In this document: positions 37,770 through 46,322 of the stretch, one piece after another
Layout of the letters: the number at the start of each line of letters is the position of its first letter
Numbering within the stretch: position 1 is the first letter of the stretch
Assembly: GCF_036227125.1 (NCBI RefSeq)
Contig: NZ_CP109435.1
Span: 3,844,001 to 3,908,000 of the forward strand
Length of the DNA: 64,000 nt
Direction of reading: 5' to 3'
Origin: Streptomyces sp. NBC_01485
GTDB lineage: Bacteria; Actinomycetota; Actinomycetes; Streptomycetales; Streptomycetaceae
Notes under the pieces: generated by a model
Seen by the model: the letters and a program-made list of their open reading frames with translations, nothing else
Told to the model about the DNA's origin: nothing
Database searches by the model: none
Translations under genes and position numbers: made by a program

Positions 37770-39470
37770 ATGCGAACCCCCACATATACGGCATACACGG
37801 CAGCACAGTTGGCGGCCGAGCTGCGGCTGCCGACGAACTGGCTCGACTACACGATCCTCGGTATCTACTTCGTCGTGGTCCTGGGCATCGGTTTCGCCGC
37901 CCGGCGGTCGGTGAAGACCACCCTCGACTTCTTCCTCTCCGGCCGCTCCCTGCCCGCCTGGATCACCGGTCTCGCGTTCGTCTCGGCCAACCTGGCCGCC
38001 ACCGAGATCCTGGGCATGGCCGCGAACAGCGCGCAGTACGGGGCGTACACCGTCCACTGGTACTGGATCGGCGCGATCCCGGCGATGGTGTTCCTGGGCC
38101 TGGTGATGATGCCGTTCTACTACGGCAGCAAGGTCCGTTCGGTGCCGGAGTTCCTGCTGCTCAGGTTCGACAAGGGCGCGCACCTGCTGAGTTCGGCGCT
38201 GTTCGCGTTCGCGGCGATCCTCATCGCGGGCGTGAACCTGTACGCGCTGGCGATCGTCGTCGAGGCGCTGCTGGGCTGGCCGCAGTGGGTGGCGATCGTG
38301 GTGGCGGGCTTCTTCGTGCTGGCGTACATCACGCTGGGCGGTCTGTCGTCGGCGATCTACAACGAGGTGCTCCAGTTCTTCGTGATCCTCGCCGCGCTGA
38401 TCCCGCTGTCGGTGCTGGGCCTGAAGAGGGTGGGCGGCTGGGGCGGCCTGACGGACAAGCTGACGGCGACCCACGGTGACGACTTCGTGACGGCGTGGGG
38501 CGGCACGGGCATCGGCAGCCCGAACCCGCTGGGCGCGAACTGGCTGACGATCGTGCTGGGTCTGGGCTTCGTCCTCTCCTTCGGCTACTGGACGACGAAC
38601 TTCGCGGAGGTGCAGCGCGCGCTGTCGGCGAAGAACCTGTCGGCGGCGCAGCGCACTCCGCTCATCGCCGCCTACCCGAAGGTCTTCATCGTGTTCCTGG
38701 TGATGATCCCGGGCCTGGTGGCGGCGGTGCTGGTGCCGAAGATCGGCACCAGCGGCTCGGACCTCCAGTACAACGACGCGATCCCGTACCTCATGGCCCA
38801 GCTCCTGCCGAACGGCGTCCTCGGCATCGCGGTGACCGGCCTGCTGGCGGCCTTCATGGCGGGCATGGCGGCGAACATCTCGTCCTTCAACACGGTGTTC
38901 ACGACGGACATCTGGGCGAAGTACGTGGTGCGGGGGCGGGAGGACGCGTACTACGTCCGTTTCGGCCGCCTGATCACGGCGATCGGGGTGGCGGCGTCGG
39001 TGGGCACGGCGTTCCTGGCGTCCTCGTTCTCGAACATCATGAGCTACCTCCAGACGCTGTTCTCCTTCTTCAACGTGCCGATGTTCGTCGTGTTCATCGT
39101 CGGCATGTTCTGGAAGCGGGCGTCGAAGAAGTCGGGGTTCTGGGGTCTGCTGGCGGGCACGACGGCGGCGATGGTGAACTACTTCGTCCTCTACAAGCAG
39201 GACGTCATCGGCATCCCCACCGACCAGGGCGCGAACTTCGTCTCGGCGATCGCCGGTTTCGTCGCGGGCGCGGTGGTGATGGTGGCGGTGTCCCTGTTCA
39301 CGGCCCCGAAGCCGGCCGAGGAGCTCCAGGGCCTGGTCTACGGCACGGTGTCCCCCGGCATGTCCGAGGCGCCGGCGGCGGGCGACGACGCCTGGTACCG
39401 GCGGCCCGCGCTGCTGGGCTGGGGCGCGCTGATCCTGGCCGCCGCCTGCTACATCCCGTTCTCGTTCTGA
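37770..39470 (+). CDS. Sodium/solute symporter (SSS family), probable galactose transporter
   Basis: A 566-residue protein with about 14 transmembrane helices. SSS features are DFFLSGRSLPAWITGLAFVS near helix 2, GGLSSAIYNEVLQFF, and AAFMAGMAANISSFNTVFTT, which forms the second sodium-site region. It is divergent from galT, 123 bases away, so a role in galactose uptake is the natural guess. The family also takes up glucose, myo-inositol, proline and others. Confidence 0.9.
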   Translation: MRTPTYTAYTAAQLAAELRLPTNWLDYTILGIYFVVVLGIGFAARRSVKTTLDFFLSGRSLPAWITGLAFVSANLAATEILGMAANSAQYGAYTVHWYWIGAIPAMVFLGLVMMPFYYGSKVRSVPEFLLLRFDKGAHLLSSALFAFAAILIAGVNLYALAIVVEALLGWPQWVAIVVAGFFVLAYITLGGLSSAIYNEVLQFFVILAALIPLSVLGLKRVGGWGGLTDKLTATHGDDFVTAWGGTGIGSPNPLGANWLTIVLGLGFVLSFGYWTTNFAEVQRALSAKNLSAAQRTPLIAAYPKVFIVFLVMIPGLVAAVLVPKIGTSGSDLQYNDAIPYLMAQLLPNGVLGIAVTGLLAAFMAGMAANISSFNTVFTTDIWAKYVVRGREDAYYVRFGRLITAIGVAASVGTAFLASSFSNIMSYLQTLFSFFNVPMFVVFIVGMFWKRASKKSGFWGLLAGTTAAMVNYFVLYKQDVIGIPTDQGANFVSAIAGFVAGAVVMVAVSLFTAPKPAEELQGLVYGTVSPGMSEAPAAGDDAWYRRPALLGWGALILAAACYIPFSF

Positions 39471-39506
39471 GCCCGGTCGCGACTACTGCGGGAGGATGGA
39501 AAGACC

Positions 39507-39890
39507 ATGTCCGAACAGAACGAACCGAACGAACCGTCCGAGCGGGCAGAGGCGGCCGAGCGGCTGCGGCGGGCGGGGTACTCCGAGGCCGACGTCCAGC
39601 GGGAGGTCACCGAGCTGGAGGAGAAGTCCACGACCGCGGCCCGCATCTTCGACCTGCGCCGCATCATCGGCGGCCTGTTCGTCGTGTACGGCGTGATCGT
39701 CACGATCGCCGGCATCACGGACGGCGACGCGGAGATCGACAAGGCCCAGGGGATCAACATCAACCTGTGGACGGGCCTGGGCATGCTGGCCCTGGGCCTC
39801 TTCTTCCTGACCTGGCTGAAGCTACGGCCCACGGCGCCGGTGACCCGGACGTTGCCACCGGAGGCGGTGGAGGAGACGCGGGGCGAGTGA
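39507..39890 (+). CDS. Small two-helix membrane protein downstream of the symporter
   Basis: A 127-residue protein. A charged N-terminal region (EAAERLRRAGYSEADVQREV) is followed by two transmembrane helices (IIGGLFVVYGVIVTIAGI, LWTGLGMLALGLFFLTWL) with a short loop between them. It follows the symporter by 36 bases with GGGAGGA upstream, so it is co-transcribed. The family is not recognised; it may be an accessory or assembly partner of the transporter. Confidence 0.8.
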   Translation: MSEQNEPNEPSERAEAAERLRRAGYSEADVQREVTELEEKSTTAARIFDLRRIIGGLFVVYGVIVTIAGITDGDAEIDKAQGININLWTGLGMLALGLFFLTWLKLRPTAPVTRTLPPEAVEETRGE

Positions 39891-39914
39891 GCGGGCGGTG
39901 AGCCGAGCTGGGCG

Positions 39915-40553
39915 CTACTCGGCGGGAGCGGCGGAAGCGGCCGGATCAGCGGGAGCGGCGGTGAACAAGTCCTCCGCGTTCTCCGCGTGCAGCGCCCGCT
40001 CGACCCAGGTTTCCAACAGGTCGAGGTCAAAGCAGGCCGTCACCCGGTCACGCACCGAGTCCGGAACCGGGATGCCACGCAGGCGGAGCAGCTTGAGGAC
40101 CGTCGCGGCGCGTTCCAGGGCGACGCCTTCCTCCCGGCCCTGCTCGCGCACCTCCTCAGCCAGCGGGTGCCGCCAGAAGTACTGCATCGTCGTCATGAGG
40201 TCCCTCCACATCTGCTGTGCCTGGGGGTCTGCCAGGCATGAGTCGACGAACTGTGCGAAGACCGCGGCGGTGTCCCGGTCGATGGTTCGCAGGGCGGACG
40301 CCAGCGATTCCAGTATGGCGGGGGCCTGCCGACCCCGGCCGTGTGTCATGGCGGACAACACCGCGAGGGGTACGTCCCGCGCCGCCTCCCGCTCGTCCGC
40401 GATCACCGGCACGTTCTCCGGCCCCAGCACGAACGGCCACACCGCCATGGACGGCCGCCCCGGCACCCCTACGTAGATGGGCTCCGCCGCCCAGCGGGCT
40501 GTGGCCCGGTTCTGTGTGACGACGATGAGGACGGGCTCACACCGGAACTTCCG
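39915..40553 (-). pseudogene. Truncated Rpn-like (PD-(D/E)XK transposase/nuclease superfamily) protein gene
   Basis: The leftward frame contains CEPVLIVVTQNRATARWAAE, WPFVLGPENVPVI, REAARDVPLAVLSAMTHGRG, and a C-terminal LRLRGIPVPDSVRDRVTACF. This matches the latter two thirds of a protein common in Streptomyces and related to RpnA/YadD. The expected N-terminal third, with the nuclease core, is missing: upstream of KFRCEP the frame runs antisense into the DUF5753 gene. The open frame up to 40706 therefore does not give a natural start. It was probably truncated by a deletion at about 40,550. Confidence 0.72.
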
Positions 40554-41201
40554 GACGAGGCGTTCATCGACGCGCTCACGGCCATGGCGGGCGATCGCAC
40601 ACGCGGTTGGTGGGACGACTATCGCGGAGTTCTGCCCCAGGTCAACCTTGATGTGGCCGAGGCGGAGCACCACGCGACGTTTCTGCGCGAAGTCGTCATC
40701 ACGCATGTGCCCGGACTGCTCCAGACCCCCGACTACGCCCGAACGATCTTCCGGTACATGCGTCCGGAGCTACCCGAAAGCGAGTTGGCACCCCGCGTAG
40801 AGCACCGAATGCGGCGACGCGCTGTCATCGAGGGCGACAACCCAACGCCGTACGAGACGATCGTCCACGAGTTCGCCCTACGCGTCCGAGTAGCCGACCG
40901 CCAGGCCTCACTGGCTCAACTCCGTTGGATCCTGGACCAGATCGAGCGAGGCCACGCGACCCTCCGTATCATCCCCACCGACCAGGACGGGTTCGCTGGA
41001 GCCGGGGCCTCGATGCTCTACATGGACGGTCCGGTCCCCCGGCTGGACACCTGCCTACGGGACACCCCCACCGGTACCGCGTTCATCGACGCCGAACCCC
41101 ACCTGGCCCAACTCCGAGCCCTCCTCGGCAAGGTGGAGAAGGCAGCGTTGGACCCCGCAGCGTCTCGGGACTTCATCCACCGCCTGACAAAGGAACTGTG
41201 A
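40554..41201 (+). pseudogene. DUF5753 regulator gene (Scr1-antitoxin type) lacking its HTH domain
   Basis: The rightward frame starts family-like sequence at DEAFIDALTAMAGDRTRGWW, then EVVITHVPGLLQTPDYARTI, VHEFALRVRVADRQA and GAGASMLYMDGPVPRLDT, the DUF5753 domain. The usual N-terminal Xre-type HTH of about 70 residues is absent. Just upstream the frame is antisense to the Rpn-like remnant. An internal ATG at 40584 could start a shortened 205-residue product. The DUF397 gene follows 9 bases downstream, as in intact HTH/DUF397 pairs. Confidence 0.75.
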
Positions 41202-41209
41202 GGCACCCC

Positions 41210-41464
41210 ATGGACCACACCTTGCGCTGGCAGAAGTCCACCTTCTCCGACGGTGGCGAAGGCAACACCTGCATAGAACTCGCCGTCTCCTGGCAGAAAT
41301 CCACCTTCTCCGACGGAGGCGAAGGAGACACCTGCGTTGAAGTGGCCGCCTCCCCCGCCACCCTCCACCTCCGTGAGAGCGACACCCCCGCCACGGTCCT
41401 CACGGTCACCCCAACCGCCCTCGCGCACCTCCTCGCAGGCATACGCCAGGCCGCCGACCGCTAG
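41210..41464 (+). CDS. DUF397 protein with a duplicated motif
   Basis: An 84-residue protein. DUF397 proteins normally have one W(R/Q)KS(S/T)FS-type motif followed by a Cys-(I/V)-E patch. Here it occurs twice (WQKSTFSDGGEGNTCIEL and WQKSTFSDGGEGDTCVEV) in a 63-base tandem duplication, before the usual VTPTALAHLLAGIR ending. It partners with HTH/DUF5753 regulators, whose gene just upstream is truncated. It converges on the next gene with a 4-base overlap of stop codons. Confidence 0.88.
   Translation: MDHTLRWQKSTFSDGGEGNTCIELAVSWQKSTFSDGGEGDTCVEVAASPATLHLRESDTPATVLTVTPTALAHLLAGIRQAADR
41228..41353 (+). repeat. 63-bp tandem duplication inside the DUF397 gene
   Basis: Units 41228-41290 and 41291-41353 are exactly 63 bases each and roughly 75-80 percent identical by eye. 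Both are in frame and begin with TGG CAG AA. The partial divergence shows the duplication is not brand new and that the frame has been kept. Confidence 0.88.
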
Positions 41465-42132
41465 GTCAAGCGGCCCGCCCGGTCCAGCAGCCCCGTCCGC
41501 GCGGCCAGCGCCGCCGCTTCCAGGCGGGAGCCCACGCCCAGTTTCATCAGGACTCGCTGGACGTGGGTGCGGGCCGTGGAGGGGGCGATGCCCATGCCGG
41601 CGGCGATCAGGCGGGTGTCCTCGCCGTCGGCGACGCGGAGCAGGACCTCGACCTCGCGCGGGGTGAGCATCTGGAGGAGGCGCTGGCCCTCGTCGTCCGG
41701 TTGGGCCGCCGGGTTGAGGAGTTCGCTGAACGCTCCTTGCAGTAGCGCGGGAGCCACCGCCGCCTCGCCCGACCGCGCCTTCATGATGGCGCGTTCCACG
41801 CCCTCGATGCGTTCGTCGTGGCGTACGTAGCCGGAGGCGCCCGCCGCGAAGGCCGCCGCGATGCCGCGTGGGTTCGGTACCGGGCCCAGGACCAGGACCG
41901 CGACCTGCGGGCGTTCACGCTTGATGCGGACCACCGGGTCGAAGATGCCCGGCTCCGCCGGGGTCGCCGTGCCGATCAGGCACACCTCCGGGGCGCGGGT
42001 GATCACCAGCTCGGCCGCGCCCGCGGCCGGCGCCGCCGCGGCGAGCACCCGGTGCCCCCGCAGTTTGAGCGCCGAGGCCAGCGCCTCGGCGAGCAGTCGG
42101 TGGTCGTCGACCACCATCAGCCGCACTCCCAT
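41461..42132 (-). CDS. LuxR-type response regulator with a degenerate receiver
   Basis: A 223-residue protein. The receiver starts VRLMVVDDHRLLAEALASAL, but the strand that should hold the acceptor Asp reads EVCLIGTATPAEP, so the phosphorylation site is missing. The C-terminal HTH is intact: LTPREVEVLLRVADGEDTRL, APSTARTHVQRVLMKLGVGS. It probably acts without phosphorylation, through ligand binding or expression level. The start is ATG 42132 (MGVRLMVVDDH). No kinase is nearby. Confidence 0.88.
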   Translation of the reverse strand: MGVRLMVVDDHRLLAEALASALKLRGHRVLAAAAPAAGAAELVITRAPEVCLIGTATPAEPGIFDPVVRIKRERPQVAVLVLGPVPNPRGIAAAFAAGASGYVRHDERIEGVERAIMKARSGEAAVAPALLQGAFSELLNPAAQPDDEGQRLLQMLTPREVEVLLRVADGEDTRLIAAGMGIAPSTARTHVQRVLMKLGVGSRLEAAALAARTGLLDRAGRLT

Positions 42133-42306
42133 CGAGCAACCCCACCCCCCAGTCCCCCCATGGACCAACAAAGGGTGCCCCCCGGCACCCCGTTCTTCAT
42201 GCCCCCGGAAGCTACACGCTTGTTCGACGTTGCGCGCCCCCTACCGGCGAGAAGTGCCCCGGATCGCCGAAATTCCTCGCATTCGAGGGTCATGGGCGGT
42301 AAGTGA

Positions 42307-42338
42307 ACGGCCCCGCCCCTGAACAGGGACGGGGCCGT
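42307..42338 (-). terminator. Hairpin terminator of the beta-propeller gene pair
   Basis: ACGGCCCCGCCCCTG pairs with CAGGGACGGGGCCGT (one G-T pair) around a 2-base loop, 28 bases beyond the stop of the leftward propeller gene. Confidence 0.75.
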
Positions 42339-42366
42339 CACGGCTGGAGACAGGTGATTAAGACGA

Positions 42367-44166
42367 TCAACTGCCCGCGCCGCCCCACGCGACCGCCAGG
42401 TACTGCGGGTCGCCGCCCGAGGTCCCGCCGTCGTCGGCGTACACCTCCGACATGTACAGGCGGCCCTGGGCGAAGAGGACCTCGGAGTACTCCGGGGACA
42501 GGCTGGTCTCCAGGTCGCGCACCGACTCCGTGGACGGGTTCTCCAGCAGCTTGGTCTCCTTGAAGGAGCCGCCGTCGATGCTGACGACCTGTCCGCCCTT
42601 GTCGTACGGCGGCCGCTTGTACGCGATCAGGTCGGGGCCGTCCATGCGCAGCGGGTAGATCGTGTAGCCGTCGCCGGCGTCGGCGCGCTGGCCGGTCTGT
42701 TTGCCGGTGGCCAGGTCGAAGGCGACGACCTCGTTGGTACGGCTGGAGTCGCCGCTGTCGTGCTCCTCGGTCGGGACGTAGATCCGGTCGTTGCCGACGG
42801 CCACACTCGTGCAGGCCTCGACCTTGGTGATGCCTTCGCAGTCGGCCGCGTACTCGTCGCCCGGCACCGAGATGCGGGTGCGCAGCTTGCCGGTCTTGTT
42901 GTCGATGGAGAAGAAGTCCGAGATGCCGCTGCCGTCACCGGCGCTGTCGCCGACGTCGGCGGCCACCACCAGGGGGTCGCTGGACACGACGGACGCGTAG
43001 TCGATGCCCGTGGCCAGCTTGTACTCGGAGAGCACCTTCCCGGAGGCCGGGTCGATGGTCTGGATCTGCAGCTCGGGGTTGTCGTACGAACCGCACTTGC
43101 GTACCGCGACCAGCTTCGGGCCGCCGCCGTAGCCGGCGTCGTAGCAGGTGTCGGCGGGCTTCGGCGACCACAGCACCTTGCCGGAGTCGATGTCGAACGC
43201 GGCGCCGCCGTCGGTGCTGCCCAGGGCGACCGTGTTCGCGCTGACGGTGACGTTGTCGAAGTCGATCGCGTAGTCGCCGGAGGTGACGGTCTTCGTCCAC
43301 AGCTGCTTGCCCGCGGCGAGGTCGATCGCCCCGATCTGGTCGCAGCGGGACGTCTCGGCCGGGCTCGCCTGGAAGAGGATCGCGGTGCGGTAGTCCTCGG
43401 TGGCGAACCTGCTGGCCTCGCACACCGGGCCGGGCAGCTTGACCGACCACAGCTTGGTGCCCTTGGCGGGGTCGTAGCCGGTGATCTCGTTGACGCCGGT
43501 CTTCACGTAGGCCTTGTCGGTCACCCAGGAGCCCTGGACGCCGACGCTGTCGTCCTTCTTGACGACGGGCATCGGAAGCTTGAAGAGGACGTCGGACGCG
43601 GGGTCGGCCGGCACCTTCTCGCTGCCGCCGGACGACGTGCCGCCGGTGCCGCCGCCCGTGCCGCCCGTACCGCCTGTGTCGCCTCCGCCGCCGGTCGGAC
43701 CGGCGGTGGTCTTCTCGTCGTCCTTGCCGCTGTCACCGGACTTCGAGTACCAGACCCCACCGCCGATGATCAGCGCGACCGCGACGGCGGCGGCGGCGAT
43801 GATCGCCATCTGCGCGTTGAACTTCCGGCCGGCCTGCGGCGGTTGGGGGTGCATGGGCATCGTGGGCTGGCCCGGGTAGCCGTAGCCCGGCTGCTGGCCG
43901 TAGGCCCCCTGCTGGTGGGTCGGGTAGCCGTAGCCGGGGTTAGCGGGCGGGGGCTGCTGCGGGTACCCGTAGCCCGGCTGGGGCTGCGGAGGTCCGGGCG
44001 GCGGGGCCTGCGGCGGAACCTGAGGTGCCTGGGGTGGCTGACCCGGGGCCTGAGGTGCCTGTGGGTAGCCGTAGCCCGGCTGGGGCACCGCGTCCTGCGG
44101 CGGCGGGGGCGGGCCGAAGCCGCCCTGCGGGGGCTGGTTCGGTGGTGGGGGTGGCGGCTGGGTCAT
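42367..44166 (-). CDS. Membrane-anchored PQQ-type beta-propeller protein (copy 2)
   Basis: A 599-residue protein. The first 105 residues are Pro/Gln/Gly/Tyr-rich (repeated PGYGYPQ), then one helix (MAIIAAAAVAVALIIGGGVW), a Gly/Thr linker, and an exterior domain of about 400 residues. That domain has repeated blades such as GYDPAKGTKLWSVKLPGP, DLAAGKQLWTKTVTSG and DIDSGKVLWSPKPADTC. Blade motifs with (D/A)-x-G-K-x-LW are typical of PQQ/WD-like propellers. Paired Cys residues suggest disulfides outside the cell. It is a paralogue of the gene upstream (69 bases away), probably in one operon. The function is unknown. Confidence 0.85.
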   Translation of the reverse strand: MTQPPPPPPNQPPQGGFGPPPPPQDAVPQPGYGYPQAPQAPGQPPQAPQVPPQAPPPGPPQPQPGYGYPQQPPPANPGYGYPTHQQGAYGQQPGYGYPGQPTMPMHPQPPQAGRKFNAQMAIIAAAAVAVALIIGGGVWYSKSGDSGKDDEKTTAGPTGGGGDTGGTGGTGGGTGGTSSGGSEKVPADPASDVLFKLPMPVVKKDDSVGVQGSWVTDKAYVKTGVNEITGYDPAKGTKLWSVKLPGPVCEASRFATEDYRTAILFQASPAETSRCDQIGAIDLAAGKQLWTKTVTSGDYAIDFDNVTVSANTVALGSTDGGAAFDIDSGKVLWSPKPADTCYDAGYGGGPKLVAVRKCGSYDNPELQIQTIDPASGKVLSEYKLATGIDYASVVSSDPLVVAADVGDSAGDGSGISDFFSIDNKTGKLRTRISVPGDEYAADCEGITKVEACTSVAVGNDRIYVPTEEHDSGDSSRTNEVVAFDLATGKQTGQRADAGDGYTIYPLRMDGPDLIAYKRPPYDKGGQVVSIDGGSFKETKLLENPSTESVRDLETSLSPEYSEVLFAQGRLYMSEVYADDGGTSGGDPQYLAVAWGGAGS

Positions 44167-44235
44167 GGTGTGGGTACCTCGGGAGAGCGGGCCGCGGCGG
44201 CGGCGGACGACGGGCGGAGAAGGTGGCGGGTCGCC

Positions 44236-46131
44236 TCACTTGCCGTAGGCGAGCATCAGCTTCTCCTTCGTGTCGTCGTTGCCCGTCAGCCGGGTGGAGG
44301 AGAGGTAGAAGCGGCCGCCGACCCAGTCGAGGTCGCGCGAGGAGAAGCCGTCCTCGATGTCGGCCGTGCTCTCGGGCAGTTGCATCAGCGTCGCCGGGGT
44401 GTGGGCGGAGCCGGCCGTCGGGATGCCCACCACCCGGCCGGGCGCGTCGTACGACGGCTCCACGTACGCGACGAGGTTGCCGCCCTCGACCTTGACCGGC
44501 ACCATCGCCTCGTCGGTCGGGGACTTCGCGCGCCACTTCTCCTTGCCGGTGGAGAGGTCGATCGCCACGATCTCGTTGGGACCGCTGTTCGCCTCGGTCG
44601 GCAGGTAGAGCGTGCTCGCGTCGGAGGCGGTGCCCACGCAGCCCGTCAGGTTGCGCTGGAGGAAGCCGAAGCCGCACTCGGGGGCGAAGTCCTCGTCGAA
44701 GCCGACCTGCGAGCGGAACGTGCCGTCCGGCTTGAACGTCGAGATGTTCCAGGAGTTCTTGTCCTCGTTGGTGCTGTAGACGACCAGCGGGTCGACGGAG
44801 TACGTCTTCGAGACCGTCCAGCCCTTGTCGAACTTCTGGGTCCACCTGACCTTGCCGGTCGCCGGGTCCAGTTCCTGGATCTCGTCGTGCTCGTTCGCCC
44901 CGGTCGCGTCGCAGGACGCCACCGCGTACAGGCGGGTACCGCCCGCGAACGCCGTCGGGAAGCACGCGTCGCCGTACTTCTGCTTGTCGTACAGCTTCTT
45001 GCCGGTGCGCACGTCGTACGCCGTCCCGGACTGCGAGCGGCCCACCATCAGGGTGTTGCCCGTGAGCGACAGCTCGATGGTGATCGCGCTGTCGAACAGC
45101 GCGCCGTCCGCGACCACGCCGCTCCAGCCCTTGGCGCCGGTGGCCAGGTCGATCTGCTGGAGCTGGTTGCACTTGGCGCGGTCGCTGGTGCCGGTCATGT
45201 AGGCGACGACGACCTTGTCGTCCGCCGTCTTCTGCGGGGTGACCGCGCAGATCTTCTGCGGGAAGCCGATGGTGGGCCAGGTCGGCCTGCCGTCGCCGAC
45301 GTTGTACGCGACGACCTCCTTGTACGCCGCCTTCACGGCCGCCTTGGAGGTGATCCACATGCCGGGGGCGTCGGCACCGGAGGCGGGCGCGTCGGGCGCC
45401 TCCTTGTACCAGAGCACCTTCGCCTCGCCGGACTTGCGGCCCGCGTTGAAGTCCTCGGTGTCCGCTCCGCCGTCGCCGCTGCCGTCACCGGGGTTGACCG
45501 GGGCGTCGCTCGACGACGACGTCGCCTTGCCGTCGCCGCTCGGTCCGGCGACCGGCTCCTTGCCGCCCTTGTCGTCGCCGCCCGCGACCGCGAACACCGT
45601 CCCGCCGATCACCAGCAGCGCCGCCACCGCGGCCCCGACCACCAGCGCGGGCCGCCCCTTGAAGGGGTTGCGGCCGCCGCCGGGCGGGGTGCCGGGGGCT
45701 CCGGGTACGCCGGGCGCGCCCGGGAACTGGGGCGGCTGGGCCGGGTAGCCGTAGCCGGGCTGCTGGGAGTAGGAGGCGCTCGGCTGACCGTACGGGCCGG
45801 GCTGCTGGGCGGCGTAGGGGCCGGGCTGCGCGTAAGGGCCGGGCTGCTGTTGCGGCGGCCGGCCGTAGGGTCCCGGCTGCTGCGGGTACCCGTAACCGGG
45901 CTGCGGGGCCTGCGGTTGCGGCGGCTGAGGCGGCGTCTGGGGCGGCACGGGCGGCATCTGGGGTGCGCCGAACCCGCCTTGCGGGGCCTGGGGCGCCTGT
46001 GGTGCCTGTGGCGCCTGCTGCTTCTGCGGTTGATGCTGCTGCTGCTGGTGTTGCGGTTGTTGCTGCGGCGGCTGGTCCTGCGGGCTTCCGAAACCACCCT
46101 GCTGCGGCGGCTGATTGGGCGGCTGAGCCAT
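44236..46131 (-). CDS. Membrane-anchored PQQ-type beta-propeller protein (copy 1)
   Basis: A 631-residue protein with the same plan as its neighbour. It has a low-complexity cytoplasmic head (QQPQHQQQQHQPQKQQ, then PGYGYPQQPGPYG repeats), one transmembrane helix (ALVVGAAVAALLVIGGTVFA) and a Ser/Gly linker. The propeller follows with IDLATGAKGWSGVVADGAL, LDPATGKVRWTQKFDKGW and DLSTGKEKWRAKSP. A poly-Gln/Pro head of this type is also seen on Streptomyces kinases and ESX-linked proteins. It is a candidate sensor or scaffold at the cell surface. The start has GGGGGAA upstream. Confidence 0.85.
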   Translation of the reverse strand: MAQPPNQPPQQGGFGSPQDQPPQQQPQHQQQQHQPQKQQAPQAPQAPQAPQGGFGAPQMPPVPPQTPPQPPQPQAPQPGYGYPQQPGPYGRPPQQQPGPYAQPGPYAAQQPGPYGQPSASYSQQPGYGYPAQPPQFPGAPGVPGAPGTPPGGGRNPFKGRPALVVGAAVAALLVIGGTVFAVAGGDDKGGKEPVAGPSGDGKATSSSSDAPVNPGDGSGDGGADTEDFNAGRKSGEAKVLWYKEAPDAPASGADAPGMWITSKAAVKAAYKEVVAYNVGDGRPTWPTIGFPQKICAVTPQKTADDKVVVAYMTGTSDRAKCNQLQQIDLATGAKGWSGVVADGALFDSAITIELSLTGNTLMVGRSQSGTAYDVRTGKKLYDKQKYGDACFPTAFAGGTRLYAVASCDATGANEHDEIQELDPATGKVRWTQKFDKGWTVSKTYSVDPLVVYSTNEDKNSWNISTFKPDGTFRSQVGFDEDFAPECGFGFLQRNLTGCVGTASDASTLYLPTEANSGPNEIVAIDLSTGKEKWRAKSPTDEAMVPVKVEGGNLVAYVEPSYDAPGRVVGIPTAGSAHTPATLMQLPESTADIEDGFSSRDLDWVGGRFYLSSTRLTGNDDTKEKLMLAYGK

Positions 46132-46191
46132 CAGCGTGTTCCCCCTATGTCACTGCTTTTTAGCCACGCCCCCAGGTCAGTGACCCACCCT

Positions 46192-46222
46192 GAGCCGTCT
46201 TCAGAAAGTTCTCAGACGGCTC
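46192..46222. promoter_or_regulatory. Inverted repeat upstream of the propeller operon
   Basis: GAGCCGTCT and AGACGGCTC (9-bp perfect arms, 13-base spacer) lie 61 bases before the start of the first propeller gene, in the 190-base gap after the ABC-F gene. It could be an operator for the propeller genes; it does not look like a terminator for the ABC-F gene, which ends at 46323 on the same strand with its upstream side away. A second small dyad GGCTCC-ggga-GCC is at about 46242-46256. Confidence 0.4.
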
Positions 46223-46322
46223 TTTCTATCACCCGTGACCGACGGCTCCGGGAGCCGATCCGCCCCTGTTCCCAAGGGAGGACCGGCCCGTGATGCCGTC
46301 GTTATGCGCCTTCACGCACCCT

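Noticed and set aside
39915..40706. A full-length 263-codon gene starting at 40706
   Set aside because: The first 50 codons are antisense to the DUF5753 frame and do not resemble the Rpn-like family, so it is treated as a truncated remnant.
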